Origin: Chromatiaceae bacterium
GTDB lineage: Bacteria > Pseudomonadota > Gammaproteobacteria > Chromatiales > Chromatiaceae
DNA length: 64,000 nt
Assembly (NCBI GenBank): GCA_024235255.1
Contig: JACKMT010000005.1
Coordinates: forward strand, 62,001 to 126,000
Reading direction: 5' to 3'
Shown here: positions 35,009-43,077 of the stretch, piece after piece
Position numbering within the stretch: the first letter of the stretch is position 1
Layout of the letters: every line of letters starts with the position of its first letter
Program-made: the position numbers and the translations under genes
The notes under the pieces: model-generated
What the model saw: only the letters and a program-made list of their open reading frames with translations
Databases searched by the model: none
Told to the model about the DNA's origin: nothing

Positions 35009-35248
35009 GAATTCAATGCTCCATTTTGTCAGGCGTTATAGCTGGTTCTGTAGCCGTGACGGTCAATATTAAGCGCCAGTTTTTGACCCATGACGGCGAG
35101 GCTGCTCAATCCAATATCCGCTTGGAGTATGCTGACTCCTGGTCTGTTGCAGTCATTTCAGGGTTAAGAGTATGGCATAATTCGAATGGCGTTTTTTTTA
35201 CCCCAGCTAAAGCTGGACAACTGCCAAAGGGAAAGGGGGCCTCCCGAG

Positions 35249-37030
35249 ATGTGCGGTGTGTGTGGTGAGTTGCGGTTTGACGGCCGCCCGGCTGATCTGG
35301 GTGCGATTCAACGCATGACTGCCCGGCTGGAACGGCGCGGGCCGGATCACGGCGGCAGTTACAGCGACGGTCCGTTGGGTTTTGGGCACAGACGGCTGGC
35401 GATCATCGATCTGTCGGCACATGCCAACCAGCCGATGGTGGACCAGGAGTTGGGATTGAGCCTGGTCTTCAACGGGACGATCTATAACTTTCCGGAGCTG
35501 CGCCGTGAACTGCAGCAGGCGGGGTATCATTTCTTTTCGAGCGGCGACAGCGAAGTCATTATCAAAGCGTTTCACGCCTGGGGCGAGGCCTGCGTTGAAC
35601 GGTTTCACGGTATGTTCGCCTTCGCCCTTTGGGATCAGCAGCAGAAGCGGCTGTTCCTGGCGCGGGACCGGCTCGGCATCAAGCCGCTCTATTACACTGT
35701 TGACCGCAATCGTTTCCGTTTTGCCTCCAACACGCAGGCGTTGCTGTCGGGAGGGGGCGTAGATACGGATATAGATCCGGTCAGTCTGCATTATCAGTTT
35801 ACGCTGCACGCGGTCGTGCCGGCGCCAAATACAATACTCAAGGGAGTCCGCAAACTGGCGCCGGGACACTCCTTGACTGTGGACATGCAGGGCGGCCAGA
35901 TCGAGCGCAGTTACTGGTATTTTCCGGCCACCCGCCCGGAGCAACCGATCAGCGACGGTGAGTGGCTGGAGCTGATTCATGACGCGCTGCGCTCGGCGGT
36001 GCGGGCCAGAAATAAGATCGCCGATGTACCGGTCGGCGTGCTGCTGTCGGGCGGGCTCGATTCCAGCCTGCTGGTGGCACTGTTGGCCGAAGTCGGGGTA
36101 TCCGATCTGCGCACCTTTTCGGTCGGATTCGAGGATCATCCCGATGAGAAGGGGAGCGAGTTCGAGTACTCGGATCCGGTAGCGCAGCGCTATCAGACCC
36201 GGCACCGGAAATTTCTGGTGCCGAATTCCGAGGTATTGCAGCGTCTGCCGGAGGCGGTGGATGCGATGGCGGAGCCGATGTTCGGGCAGGACGCAGTCGC
36301 CTTCTATCTGCTGAGCGAGCAGGTTTCCAAAGAGGTGAAGGTGGTGCAGTCGGGGCAGGGTGCCGATGAGGTGTTCGGCGGCTATTTCTGGTACCCGCGC
36401 ATGTTGGCCGAAACCGAAGGAACGCCGTTGCAGCGCTTTGCCAAACACTATTTCGACCGGGATCACGAAGAGTTTCTGCACACGGTTTCCGTGCCTTACC
36501 GGGGCGAAGACTACACCAGCGGCAAAATTGCCGAGCTGCTGGCGCAGCCGGACGCGGAGAGCTTCATGGATGCGGTGCTGCGGCTGGATGTCACCACGCT
36601 GATCGTGGATGATCCGGTCAAGCGGGTTGACAATATGACCATGGCCTGGGGGCTGGAGGCGCGGGTGCCGTTTCTGGATCACAAGCTGGTGGAGCTCGCG
36701 GCGCGTTGTCCGCCCGAACTGAAGCTGAGAGAAGGTGGCAAATACCCGCTCAAGGTGATGGCGCGGGGGTTGCTGCCCGACGCGGTGATCGATCGGCCGA
36801 AAGGCTATTTTCCGATGCCGGCGTTGAAGTACGTGCGCGGCGACTTTCTCACGTTCATGCGAGAGATACTGGAATCCCGGGCATGCCGTGAACGGGATCT
36901 GTACAGCCGCGCTTACGTGGATATGCTGTTGGCGGCACCTGAGATGCACCATACCCGGCTGCAGGGGAGCAAGCTGTGGCATTTGGCGCTGCTGGAGTTG
37001 TGGCTGCAGCGCACCGTTGATGCATACTAA
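35249..37030 (+). CDS. N-acetylglutaminylglutamine amidotransferase (asparagine-synthase family)
   Basis: The 593-residue protein has an N-terminal glutaminase domain with the catalytic Cys2 (MCGVCGELRFDGRPAD), RRGPDHGG, GHRRLAIIDLS, FNGTIYNFPELR and ARDRLGIKPLYY. An asparagine-synthase domain follows, with the pyrophosphate loop VLLSGGLDSSLLVAL and SGQGADEVFGGYFWYPRM. The overall pattern, in particular MCGxCGELRFDGRPAD and FSSGDSEVIIKAFHAWG, matches the family that makes the osmolyte N-acetylglutaminylglutamine amide rather than AsnB. The usual partner, an acetyltransferase/ATP-grasp ligase, is not beside it in this window. Asparagine synthetase is the alternative. ATG 35249 is chosen because Met must be followed by the catalytic Cys. 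Confidence 0.8.
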   Translation: MCGVCGELRFDGRPADLGAIQRMTARLERRGPDHGGSYSDGPLGFGHRRLAIIDLSAHANQPMVDQELGLSLVFNGTIYNFPELRRELQQAGYHFFSSGDSEVIIKAFHAWGEACVERFHGMFAFALWDQQQKRLFLARDRLGIKPLYYTVDRNRFRFASNTQALLSGGGVDTDIDPVSLHYQFTLHAVVPAPNTILKGVRKLAPGHSLTVDMQGGQIERSYWYFPATRPEQPISDGEWLELIHDALRSAVRARNKIADVPVGVLLSGGLDSSLLVALLAEVGVSDLRTFSVGFEDHPDEKGSEFEYSDPVAQRYQTRHRKFLVPNSEVLQRLPEAVDAMAEPMFGQDAVAFYLLSEQVSKEVKVVQSGQGADEVFGGYFWYPRMLAETEGTPLQRFAKHYFDRDHEEFLHTVSVPYRGEDYTSGKIAELLAQPDAESFMDAVLRLDVTTLIVDDPVKRVDNMTMAWGLEARVPFLDHKLVELAARCPPELKLREGGKYPLKVMARGLLPDAVIDRPKGYFPMPALKYVRGDFLTFMREILESRACRERDLYSRAYVDMLLAAPEMHHTRLQGSKLWHLALLELWLQRTVDAY

Positions 37031-37063
37031 GGTTATTTTAATAAGGTTATCAGGATCCAAGTT

Positions 37064-37516
37064 ATGTCAGTCGCGCTCGCCCTTCACCTGCTTGGGGTAA
37101 TCGTCTGGGTCGGCGGGATGTTTTTCGCCCATATGGCGTTGCGTCCCACTGCGGCTAAACTATTGCAGCCGCCTCAGCGTTTGCCGCTACTCAAGGGGGT
37201 GCTCGATCGTTTTTTTCGTTGGGTATGGGTCTCTATAGCCGCGATCCTTGCCAGCGGCTACTGGATTTTTCTGGGGCTATGGAACGGGCTTGCCGGCGTG
37301 CATGTGCACCTGATGCAGGGCACCGGCCTGTTGATGGTCGGTATCTTCCTGTTCATCTATTTTCGACCCTACCGGCGTATGGGGGATGCCCTGGCAGCTG
37401 CCGATCTGCCCGTGGCTGCGGCCGAGATGGTGTTGATACGAAGGTTGATCGGAATCAACCTGATACTTGGCTTGCTGACCTCGCTGCTGGCTAAAATCGG
37501 GCCTTATATGACCTGA
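37064..37516 (+). CDS. CopD-like four-helix membrane protein
   Basis: The 150-residue inner-membrane protein has four predicted helices. It starts VALALHLLGVIVWVGGMFFAHMALRP, with conserved His8 and the WVGGMFFAH signature of the CopD/DUF2269-type family. Later segments are VSIAAILASGYWIFLG, HLMQGTGLLMVGIFLFIYF and IGINLILGLLTSLLAKIG. Related proteins are linked to copper handling or haem binding, but no copper gene is adjacent. It lies 33 nt after the amidotransferase and may share its transcript. Function is not assigned. Confidence 0.72.
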   Translation: MSVALALHLLGVIVWVGGMFFAHMALRPTAAKLLQPPQRLPLLKGVLDRFFRWVWVSIAAILASGYWIFLGLWNGLAGVHVHLMQGTGLLMVGIFLFIYFRPYRRMGDALAAADLPVAAAEMVLIRRLIGINLILGLLTSLLAKIGPYMT

Positions 37517-37654
37517 CGGAGAGCAGGTGTTTCGTTTTCAGCAGATGCCGTATCATCCAAAACCTTGAACGGGCAAAACTCCATACTTGAAAACCGGGAG
37601 GTAAAGCCCAATTAAGAGCAGACTCGGATAAAATTTTTCAATTGAGGTGAATCG

Positions 37655-37990
37655 ATGGATGTGCTGGATAGAATCAGGGAACAGGTGGAGGGTAATCCCA
37701 TCGTTCTTTATATGAAGGGGACGCCACAGTTTCCCCAGTGTGGTTTCTCTTCCCGGGCTGCAGCCGCGCTCCAGGATTGTGGTCAGAAATTTGCTTATGT
37801 GAATGTGCTGGCCGATGCGGAAATATTCGAGAACCTGCCCCGTTACGCGGACTGGCCGACGTTTCCCCAGCTCTATATCAACGGTGAACTGGTGGGAGGC
37901 TGCGACATTACGCTGGAGATGCACGCCAGCGGTGAATTGCAGAAAATGACAGCCGAGGCAGCCAAGAACTGGCCGGCGGAGCAGGATTGA
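37655..37990 (+). CDS. grxD: Monothiol glutaredoxin Grx4 type
   Basis: The 111-residue protein has the CGFS active site (FPQCGFSSRAA), the upstream lysine (YMKGTPQFPQ), WPTFPQLYINGELVGG and a C-terminal helix, all typical of Grx4. These proteins bind a bridging [2Fe-2S] cluster with glutathione and pass it on in iron-sulfur assembly and iron sensing. The ATG at 37655 has TTGAGGTGA upstream. It is convergent with rnt. Confidence 0.96.
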   Translation: MDVLDRIREQVEGNPIVLYMKGTPQFPQCGFSSRAAAALQDCGQKFAYVNVLADAEIFENLPRYADWPTFPQLYINGELVGGCDITLEMHASGELQKMTAEAAKNWPAEQD

Positions 37991-38170
37991 CGGCGACAAC
38001 AGCTTCCGGTCGGCCGATTGGAAACCCGGTATCGCGAAGGCCAGCCGGGTTATTCAGAACTACCCTGCCCGCTTGCGGCGGTAAACCAACCGTCCGATTG
38101 CAAAGGGGAGAGGTGTAGCCCTCTAGTCGTTAGCGAGGAGTTGTATCGCGTTGACGAACTGGCCTTATTT

Positions 38171-38821
38171 TTATCGCAATTTCATCATCTCCCAGGGCTT
38201 CTCCAGCATCGACATTTGCCAACGGTTGACGATAGTGCAGAACAGCTCGGCAGTTTTTTGCGCATCGTAAATTGCCGAATGCGCCTGGTTGCCATCCCAG
38301 CCAAGCCCGGCGGCTTCAACGGATCGCGCGAGCACCGTTTGTCCCAACGCCAACCCCGCCAGGGAGACCGTGTCGAAAGTGCTGAAGGGATGGAACGGAT
38401 TGCGCTTGAAACCGGTTCTTTCCACTGCGGCATTGATAAAACCCAGATCAAAAAAGGCGTTGTGTCCAACCAGGATGGATCGGTTGCAACCTGCCGCTTT
38501 TATGGCTTTATGAATCGGCGTGAAAATGTGTTTTAGCGCCGCTTTTTCCGGCAGCGCCATACGAAACGGATGGTCCGGGTCGATGCCGTTGAACTCCAAC
38601 GCCTTGGGATCAAGATGTGCTCCCGGAAAAGGGGCGACGTGACATGAGTGTGTCTCGGCCGGACGCAGCAAGCCGTCTGTATCCATGCAGATTAGAACTA
38701 TCGCGATTTCCAGCAACGCATCTGATTTGGCATCGAAACCGGCGGTCTCCACATCCACCACTACCGGCAGAAAACCGCGAAATCGTGCTGCAATGGCGTT
38801 GGCTTGTTGGGGTGTACTCAT
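38171..38821 (-). CDS. rnt: Ribonuclease T
   Basis: This DEDDh-family 3'-5' exonuclease trims the CCA ends of tRNA and the 3' ends of stable RNAs. The 216-residue protein from ATG 38821 shows VVVDVETAGFDAKSDALLEIA (Asp23, Glu25), RSILVGHNAFFDLGFINAA and the DEDDh motif HSAIYDAQKTAELF. The length equals E. coli RNase T (215). An in-frame extension to 38881 has no family counterpart. Proximity to grxD also occurs in other gammaproteobacteria. Confidence 0.95.
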   Translation of the reverse strand: MSTPQQANAIAARFRGFLPVVVDVETAGFDAKSDALLEIAIVLICMDTDGLLRPAETHSCHVAPFPGAHLDPKALEFNGIDPDHPFRMALPEKAALKHIFTPIHKAIKAAGCNRSILVGHNAFFDLGFINAAVERTGFKRNPFHPFSTFDTVSLAGLALGQTVLARSVEAAGLGWDGNQAHSAIYDAQKTAELFCTIVNRWQMSMLEKPWEMMKLR

Positions 38822-39078
38822 CCGACACAGCTTATTCCATTTCAGGCGCAAGCCGAAGGGCCGAGGCGTTTTTTTTCCCATAACGGCGCTATCGATGGTT
38901 TATCCGGGACAGGCAGATTGCTCAACTGCTGCGTTATTTATCGAAAAATAGCTCCGCCGGCAGCGACTATTGGGTTAGTGTTTACAGACCCTAAAAAGGG
39001 GAGATGAATCCTACACGCTAAGATGGGCATCTAAGGCGTCATACGACGGAGCAGACTATACAACTGGCAGTGCGGACA

Positions 39079-39963
39079 ATGCGACAGAATCAACGATATT
39101 TTGGGGCGGTTTCACTCTTTCTCAGCCTGTGTTTGATGGCTATTTCGGCTGCCGCTGAAATTCCTTTTTCCAACGGGCTGTTGTTCAAGGTGCAGCTTGG
39201 CGAACAGGCCCCGAACTACTTTTTCGGCACTATGCACTCGGATGACCCCCAGGTCAGGAAATTGGCAGCTCAAGTCGAGTGGGCGCTCAATAAGAGCCGG
39301 ATCCTTGCGGTTGAGGTTGAACCCGATGCCCTCAGCGAGATCTCAGCGGTTTCAATGATGGTCAATCCGGAAGGTACCGGTCTGCACCACATGCTTGGTG
39401 ATGAACTTTATCGGCGGGCACTGGCAGAGGCGGAGCGGTTGGGGCTGCCCCAGATCACAATAGACTATTATAAACCCTGGGCGCTGGCGGTGCTGTTTTC
39501 GCTGCCGCCAATGAAGGGCAGTCAAGTTCCCGACCTGTTGCTTGCCGATCGAGCACGGCAGCAGGGAAAGCCGGTATTCGGGCTGGAAACGGTTGAGGAG
39601 CAGTTGGCGGTATTCGACAGACTGCCGCTAGCGGACCAAAAGGCGATGCTTATACAGGCATTAAACAATCTGGATCAGGTGCCGATGATTTACCGAGAAC
39701 TGCTCAAAAGCTATCTGGCGCGTGACTTGGGAGAGCTTCTCAGAATCGGCCGGGATACCTTCGCGACAGCGGACCAAGCGCAGATCGAACGCTTTCAGGA
39801 GGCGCTGGTTTACCAGCGTAATCGGCGTATGGTTGAGCGCCTCTCAGACCGGTTGACTGCCGGCGGGGTTTTCGTGGCGGTAGGGGCGCTGCATCTTCCG
39901 GGAGAAAGAGGGCTGCTCAATATGCTGCGAAACCGTGGCTTCCGCGTCGAAGCGGTATATTAA
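39079..39963 (+). CDS. Exported TraB/GumN family protein
   Basis: The 294-residue precursor has a signal (GAVSLFLSLCLMAISAAA). The TraB/GumN domain follows: YFFGTMHSDDPQV, ILAVEVEPDALSEIS, KPVFGLETVEEQLAVFDRL and a C-terminal VAVGALHLPGERGLLNMLR. The GTxHs, E and GxxHLPG motifs are those of the Tiki-like metalloprotease/erythromycin-esterase-type fold. Protease activity has been shown for the animal Tiki relatives, while bacterial substrates are unknown. GTG 39070 is an alternative start three codons upstream; neither has a clear ribosome-binding site. Confidence 0.85.
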   Translation: MRQNQRYFGAVSLFLSLCLMAISAAAEIPFSNGLLFKVQLGEQAPNYFFGTMHSDDPQVRKLAAQVEWALNKSRILAVEVEPDALSEISAVSMMVNPEGTGLHHMLGDELYRRALAEAERLGLPQITIDYYKPWALAVLFSLPPMKGSQVPDLLLADRARQQGKPVFGLETVEEQLAVFDRLPLADQKAMLIQALNNLDQVPMIYRELLKSYLARDLGELLRIGRDTFATADQAQIERFQEALVYQRNRRMVERLSDRLTAGGVFVAVGALHLPGERGLLNMLRNRGFRVEAVY

Positions 39964-40127
39964 ATGGGTTGATTGATTGCATTGCTTAAAACAGCCGGGA
40001 TACGGTCATCATTTTTTTAGATGAGGTCATTGCCAGGTTGTGCTAGATTCCACCCACGGCGTTCTCAAGGGAATGAATCTCCTGTTACCGACGTGAAAAA
40101 AAAGGTCTATCGAGAGGAAAAAACAAA

Positions 40128-40865
40128 ATGACCAGAGTACAGCTGTTGAGCCGCGTGCGGATCAGTGTGACAGCATTGATGTTTCTGTTTTTGACTGGCT
40201 GCGCCAGCACCAGTGAATTTACTGATCCCCGCGATCCCTGGGAGGGGTTCAACCGGGCAATGTACAGCTTCAACGAAACGGTTGACGAAATTTTGTTAAA
40301 GCCACTGGCCAAGGGATACAAGGCGATAGTGCCGGTGCCGGTAGACAGAGGTATTACCAACTTCTTCTCCAATCTCGGAGATATAGGTTCGGCCATCAAC
40401 AATATCCTGCAGTTCAAGCTGAGCCGTGCAGGTTCCGATCTGGGACGTGTGGCTTTCAACAGCACACTTGGCTTGCTCGGTTTTTTCGATGTGGCGACCA
40501 ATATGAATCTGCCGCGCTATGGTGAGGACTTTGGTCAGACCCTAGGCGTCTGGGGCAGTTCTCCCGGTCCCTATATCGTACTGCCGCTGTTGGGTCCGAG
40601 CTCAGGACGTGATGCTGTTGGTCTGGTGTTCGATTGGTTTACTGATCCGGTGAATTATATTGAAGACGATAGCGTAAGGATTGCGGTGAAATCCCTGTGG
40701 TTTATCGATAAGCGTGCAGATCTGCTTAGCGCCAGCAATCTTGTCGAGCAAGCGGCGCTGGATCCCTATGAATTTGTCCGCAATGCATATTTACAGAAAC
40801 GACGCCACGATGTGTATGACGGGAATCCGCCGCCGGAACCGCTCGAAGAGCTGCAGGAAAAGTAG
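40128..40865 (+). CDS. mlaA: Phospholipid-removal lipoprotein MlaA (VacJ)
   Basis: MlaA forms a channel with outer-membrane porins that removes misplaced phospholipids from the outer leaflet and passes them to MlaC. The 245-residue precursor has lipobox LTGC (Cys25). The family core follows: DPWEGFNRAMYSFNETVDEILLKPLAKGY, FFSNLGDIGSAINNILQ, GLLGFFDVATNMNLPRYGEDFGQTLGVWG and GPYIVLPLLGPSSGRD. The rest of the mla system (mlaFEDCB) is not in the window. The ATG at 40128 has GAGAGGAAAAAAC upstream. Confidence 0.96.
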   Translation: MTRVQLLSRVRISVTALMFLFLTGCASTSEFTDPRDPWEGFNRAMYSFNETVDEILLKPLAKGYKAIVPVPVDRGITNFFSNLGDIGSAINNILQFKLSRAGSDLGRVAFNSTLGLLGFFDVATNMNLPRYGEDFGQTLGVWGSSPGPYIVLPLLGPSSGRDAVGLVFDWFTDPVNYIEDDSVRIAVKSLWFIDKRADLLSASNLVEQAALDPYEFVRNAYLQKRRHDVYDGNPPPEPLEELQEK

Positions 40866-40930
40866 TATCGGCAACTCTTCCTGCCGGTAAGTCGCAGGAG
40901 TGCCGATTTCACGGTGGTGGGGAATCGGCC

Positions 40931-40976
40931 GTCTAATAAATAATACTAATATAGTAATCAACAATCATTATTAGAC
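40931..40976. promoter_or_regulatory. AT-rich inverted repeat upstream of the sulfur globule genes
   Basis: GTCTAATAA (40931-40939) and TTATTAGAC (40968-40976) are exact reverse complements, 28 nt apart. A smaller inverted repeat, TACTA-ATA-TAGTA, lies between them. The patch sits in the 224-nt spacer between mlaA and the globule gene, about 115-160 nt before the ATG. It could be an operator, a cruciform or part of a terminator. The high AT content raises the chance of coincidence. Confidence 0.35.
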
Positions 40977-41089
40977 AATTTTAGAAAATGCTAATATTAT
41001 TTTTCACATGAAGGCGCAGAAGTGAAAGGCTTTCTACTGATTAGCAGCACTTATTTAAACCTTAATATATTGGTTCTGGAGAATTGGAT

Positions 41090-41452
41090 ATGAAAACTAT
41101 CTTCAAAGTTGCAGCTGCTGCTGCGTTGATTGCCGCTTCTGCTTCCGCATCTGCTTGGTGGGGCGGTCCCTGGGGTGGTAATCGCGGTTATGGTGACGGC
41201 TGGGGCGACGGCTGGGGCGACATGTTTGGCGACATGGACTTCAACATGAGTTCCCGCGCTTCCGGCAGCGGATATGGCCGTGGTTACGGTTACGGCCGCG
41301 GCTACGGTTACGGTTACGGCCACCCCTACTACGGAGGTTACGGTCCTTACGGCTATGGTGCTCCTTATGGCTACGGCGCGCCTTATGGTGTTGCACCTTA
41401 TGGCTATGCTCCGGTTGCACCGCAGGCCGCTCCTGCCGCACCGGCTAAGTAA
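41090..41452 (+). CDS. Sulfur globule protein, SgpA/SgpB (CV1/CV2) type
   Basis: The 120-residue precursor has a Sec signal ending ASASA. The mature start WWGGPWGGNRGYGDGWGDG is followed by MFGDMDFNMSSRASGSGYGRGYGYG, Gly-Tyr repeats and a Pro/Ala tail (APQAAPAAPAK). This succession of WWG start, GDxFNM centre, GYGRGYGYG stretch and PYGYGAPYG repeats closely follows the structural coat proteins of periplasmic sulfur globules in Allochromatium-type bacteria. It implies storage of zero-valent sulfur during sulfide or thiosulfate oxidation. The ATG at 41090 has GGAG 8 nt upstream; an in-frame TTG at 41084 is less likely. It lies 124 nt before a second globule-type gene, probably in one operon. 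Confidence 0.85.
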   Translation: MKTIFKVAAAAALIAASASASAWWGGPWGGNRGYGDGWGDGWGDMFGDMDFNMSSRASGSGYGRGYGYGRGYGYGYGHPYYGGYGPYGYGAPYGYGAPYGVAPYGYAPVAPQAAPAAPAK

Positions 41453-41576
41453 TTCGGTCTTGGGTTAGCAACATTATCCCCTCCATGGAGCGCGGAGGCA
41501 TGGTACAGGGATCGTGCGGTGAGAAATAGTGAGCAGGCCCGTGCAGGGCCTGTTCCCGTCAGTGAGGATAGTTGAA

Positions 41577-42323
41577 ATGAAAAAGTTGTCTGCAGTCTTT
41601 ACAGTGGCGGCACTTGCCACTGTTTCGATGGCCACCAGCGCTTGGTGGGGCGGTCCCTATGGAAATAATGGTTACGATTACGGCTATCCCTACTACGGCT
41701 ACCCGTATGCTGCGCCGATCGTCGCTCCGCTGAGCGAAGAGCAGCAGCAGGCGATGGCCGAACAGCAGGCCAAAGCGTTCCAGGAGGCGCTGGAAGCGCA
41801 GCGTAAGTATTCCGAACAGTTTGCTAACGGCAATCCTGACTTTCCGGCGCCTTTCGCTCATGAACCCTTCCCTGCTCATTTCGGGCCGAACTTCAACGAC
41901 CGCGATGCGCACCGTCAGGAGATGGTGAAGCAGATGGAAGAGCGCCGTAAACAAGCCGCCATGTTCCGTCCCGCAAACAGGGGTTTCGGCATGGATCCCC
42001 GTCGGGAAGAGATGCGCAAGCAGATGGAGGAACGCCGCGATGCGATGACCTCACGTCTGCCATATCAGGCCGATGATGCTAATATTGCGCGCCGCGATGA
42101 GATGCGCCAGCAGATGGAAGAGCGCCGCAATGCGATGATGAATCGTGCGCCTGGTGAATTTAGTGCCGCTGACGATGCTCACCGCGAAGAGATGCAGCAA
42201 CAGATGCAGCAACATCATGATGAGATGATGAAGCGTGTCGAGGCGCAGCGTAAAATCGCCGAGGAGCAGCAGGCTGCCATGCGCAAAACAATTGAGCAGC
42301 GTCGCGCTAAATCGGATATCTGA
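41577..42323 (+). CDS. Exported sulfur-globule-associated protein with four 30-residue repeats
   Basis: The 248-residue precursor opens like the globule proteins, with a signal ending ATSA, then WWGGPYGNNGYDYGYPYYGYPYA. From residue 52 it changes to a Gln/Glu/Arg/Met-rich helical region. The core motif R-x-E-M-x-x-Q-M-E-E-R-R begins at 113, 143, 173 and (as QMQQHH) 203, an exact 30-residue period, suggesting a long coiled coil. It resembles the larger SgpD-like globule proteins in general plan. The N-terminus may sit in the globule coat and the helical part may link subunits; this is inference. The ATG at 41577 has GAGGA about 8 nt upstream. A strong terminator follows 25 nt past the stop. 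Confidence 0.7.
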   Translation: MKKLSAVFTVAALATVSMATSAWWGGPYGNNGYDYGYPYYGYPYAAPIVAPLSEEQQQAMAEQQAKAFQEALEAQRKYSEQFANGNPDFPAPFAHEPFPAHFGPNFNDRDAHRQEMVKQMEERRKQAAMFRPANRGFGMDPRREEMRKQMEERRDAMTSRLPYQADDANIARRDEMRQQMEERRNAMMNRAPGEFSAADDAHREEMQQQMQQHHDEMMKRVEAQRKIAEEQQAAMRKTIEQRRAKSDI

Positions 42324-42348
42324 AAATTACAGCAACGCTAATAAATTA

Positions 42349-42381
42349 ACGCCTGTAGTGTGTACCTACAGGCGTTTTTTT
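42349..42381 (+). terminator. Rho-independent terminator of the sulfur globule genes
   Basis: ACGCCTGTAG (42349-42358) pairs perfectly with CTACAGGCGT (42366-42375), with a 7-nt loop and a run of seven T (42375-42381). Confidence 0.93.
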
Positions 42382-42516
42382 ATGAGAAACACACAGTTTC
42401 AAGTTGCGCAAGATCGGCACCCGGTTAGCAATCACAATGTTCAGAGCCTAGATGCTGTCCTTTTGTGCCGGGAAAGTTTGTTCAAAATTGGTCGTAATCT
42501 GTAATTTGTAAAAATA

Positions 42517-43053
42517 TTATATTCGTCCATCGAGCGAGCGAACATCACCAATAACCCCTTTTGCAGGCGTGAAACGCACCCAGACATCTCCGGTTGATAT
42601 GTTGAATACGATACGCCGATGGCCTGATTCGCCAACATGGGCAACCAGTATGTTGGCCCCCTCATTCATCAATAAGGTAAATGCAGCTGCTGCATTCTTT
42701 TCGCCAATCGGTTGTTTTTCTATTTCGTCTATCGCAATTCCCGGGAACTTCTCATACATATTACCGCCACCAAACACTTTGACTTGATAGTCATTCAGTT
42801 TAGTCCTGTTTTTTGCCACCGAGCGTTTGAACAATTCGATGCAATCTTCGGCATAACGAGGATCCAATGCGGAACCAGGCGGCCTTCCATCCGGCCTTGC
42901 CAGTGCGAAGTGGCACATGCCGCCGATGAGGCGTTTTGGGTGCCAGATAGTGATAGAGATGCAGGAGCCTAGCAGTGTGTGCACATGAGTACCGGCTCGA
43001 TCGAAGCAATAGTCACCCGCATGCAAAATGACTTTTTTCTCGGCGCGATTCAT
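42517..43053 (-). CDS. cheD: Chemoreceptor glutamine deamidase CheD
   Basis: CheD deamidates specific Gln residues of chemoreceptors and can be titrated by CheY-P or CheC. The 178-residue product has the catalytic Cys in HTLLGSCISITIWHP and the catalytic His in GGMCHFALA, followed by VKVFGGGNMY and GESGHRRIVFNISTGDVWVR. It is the last gene of the chemotaxis operon, 24 nt after cheB. No cheC or cheZ is present, so dephosphorylation of CheY must rely on another route. Confidence 0.94.
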   Translation of the reverse strand: MNRAEKKVILHAGDYCFDRAGTHVHTLLGSCISITIWHPKRLIGGMCHFALARPDGRPPGSALDPRYAEDCIELFKRSVAKNRTKLNDYQVKVFGGGNMYEKFPGIAIDEIEKQPIGEKNAAAAFTLLMNEGANILVAHVGESGHRRIVFNISTGDVWVRFTPAKGVIGDVRSLDGRI

Positions 43054-43077
43054 TGGTGCGATTATCCACTGTCCCGG

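Noticed and set aside
35207..37060. 617-codon open frame on the minus strand
   Set aside because: It lies wholly opposite the amidotransferase gene. Its product is rich in His, Gln and Arg with no family motifs, as expected for the antisense of a GC-rich gene.
42382..42504. Small ORF of 40 codons after the globule terminator
   Set aside because: Its ATG lies directly after the terminator T-run without a ribosome-binding site, and the product has no recognisable features.
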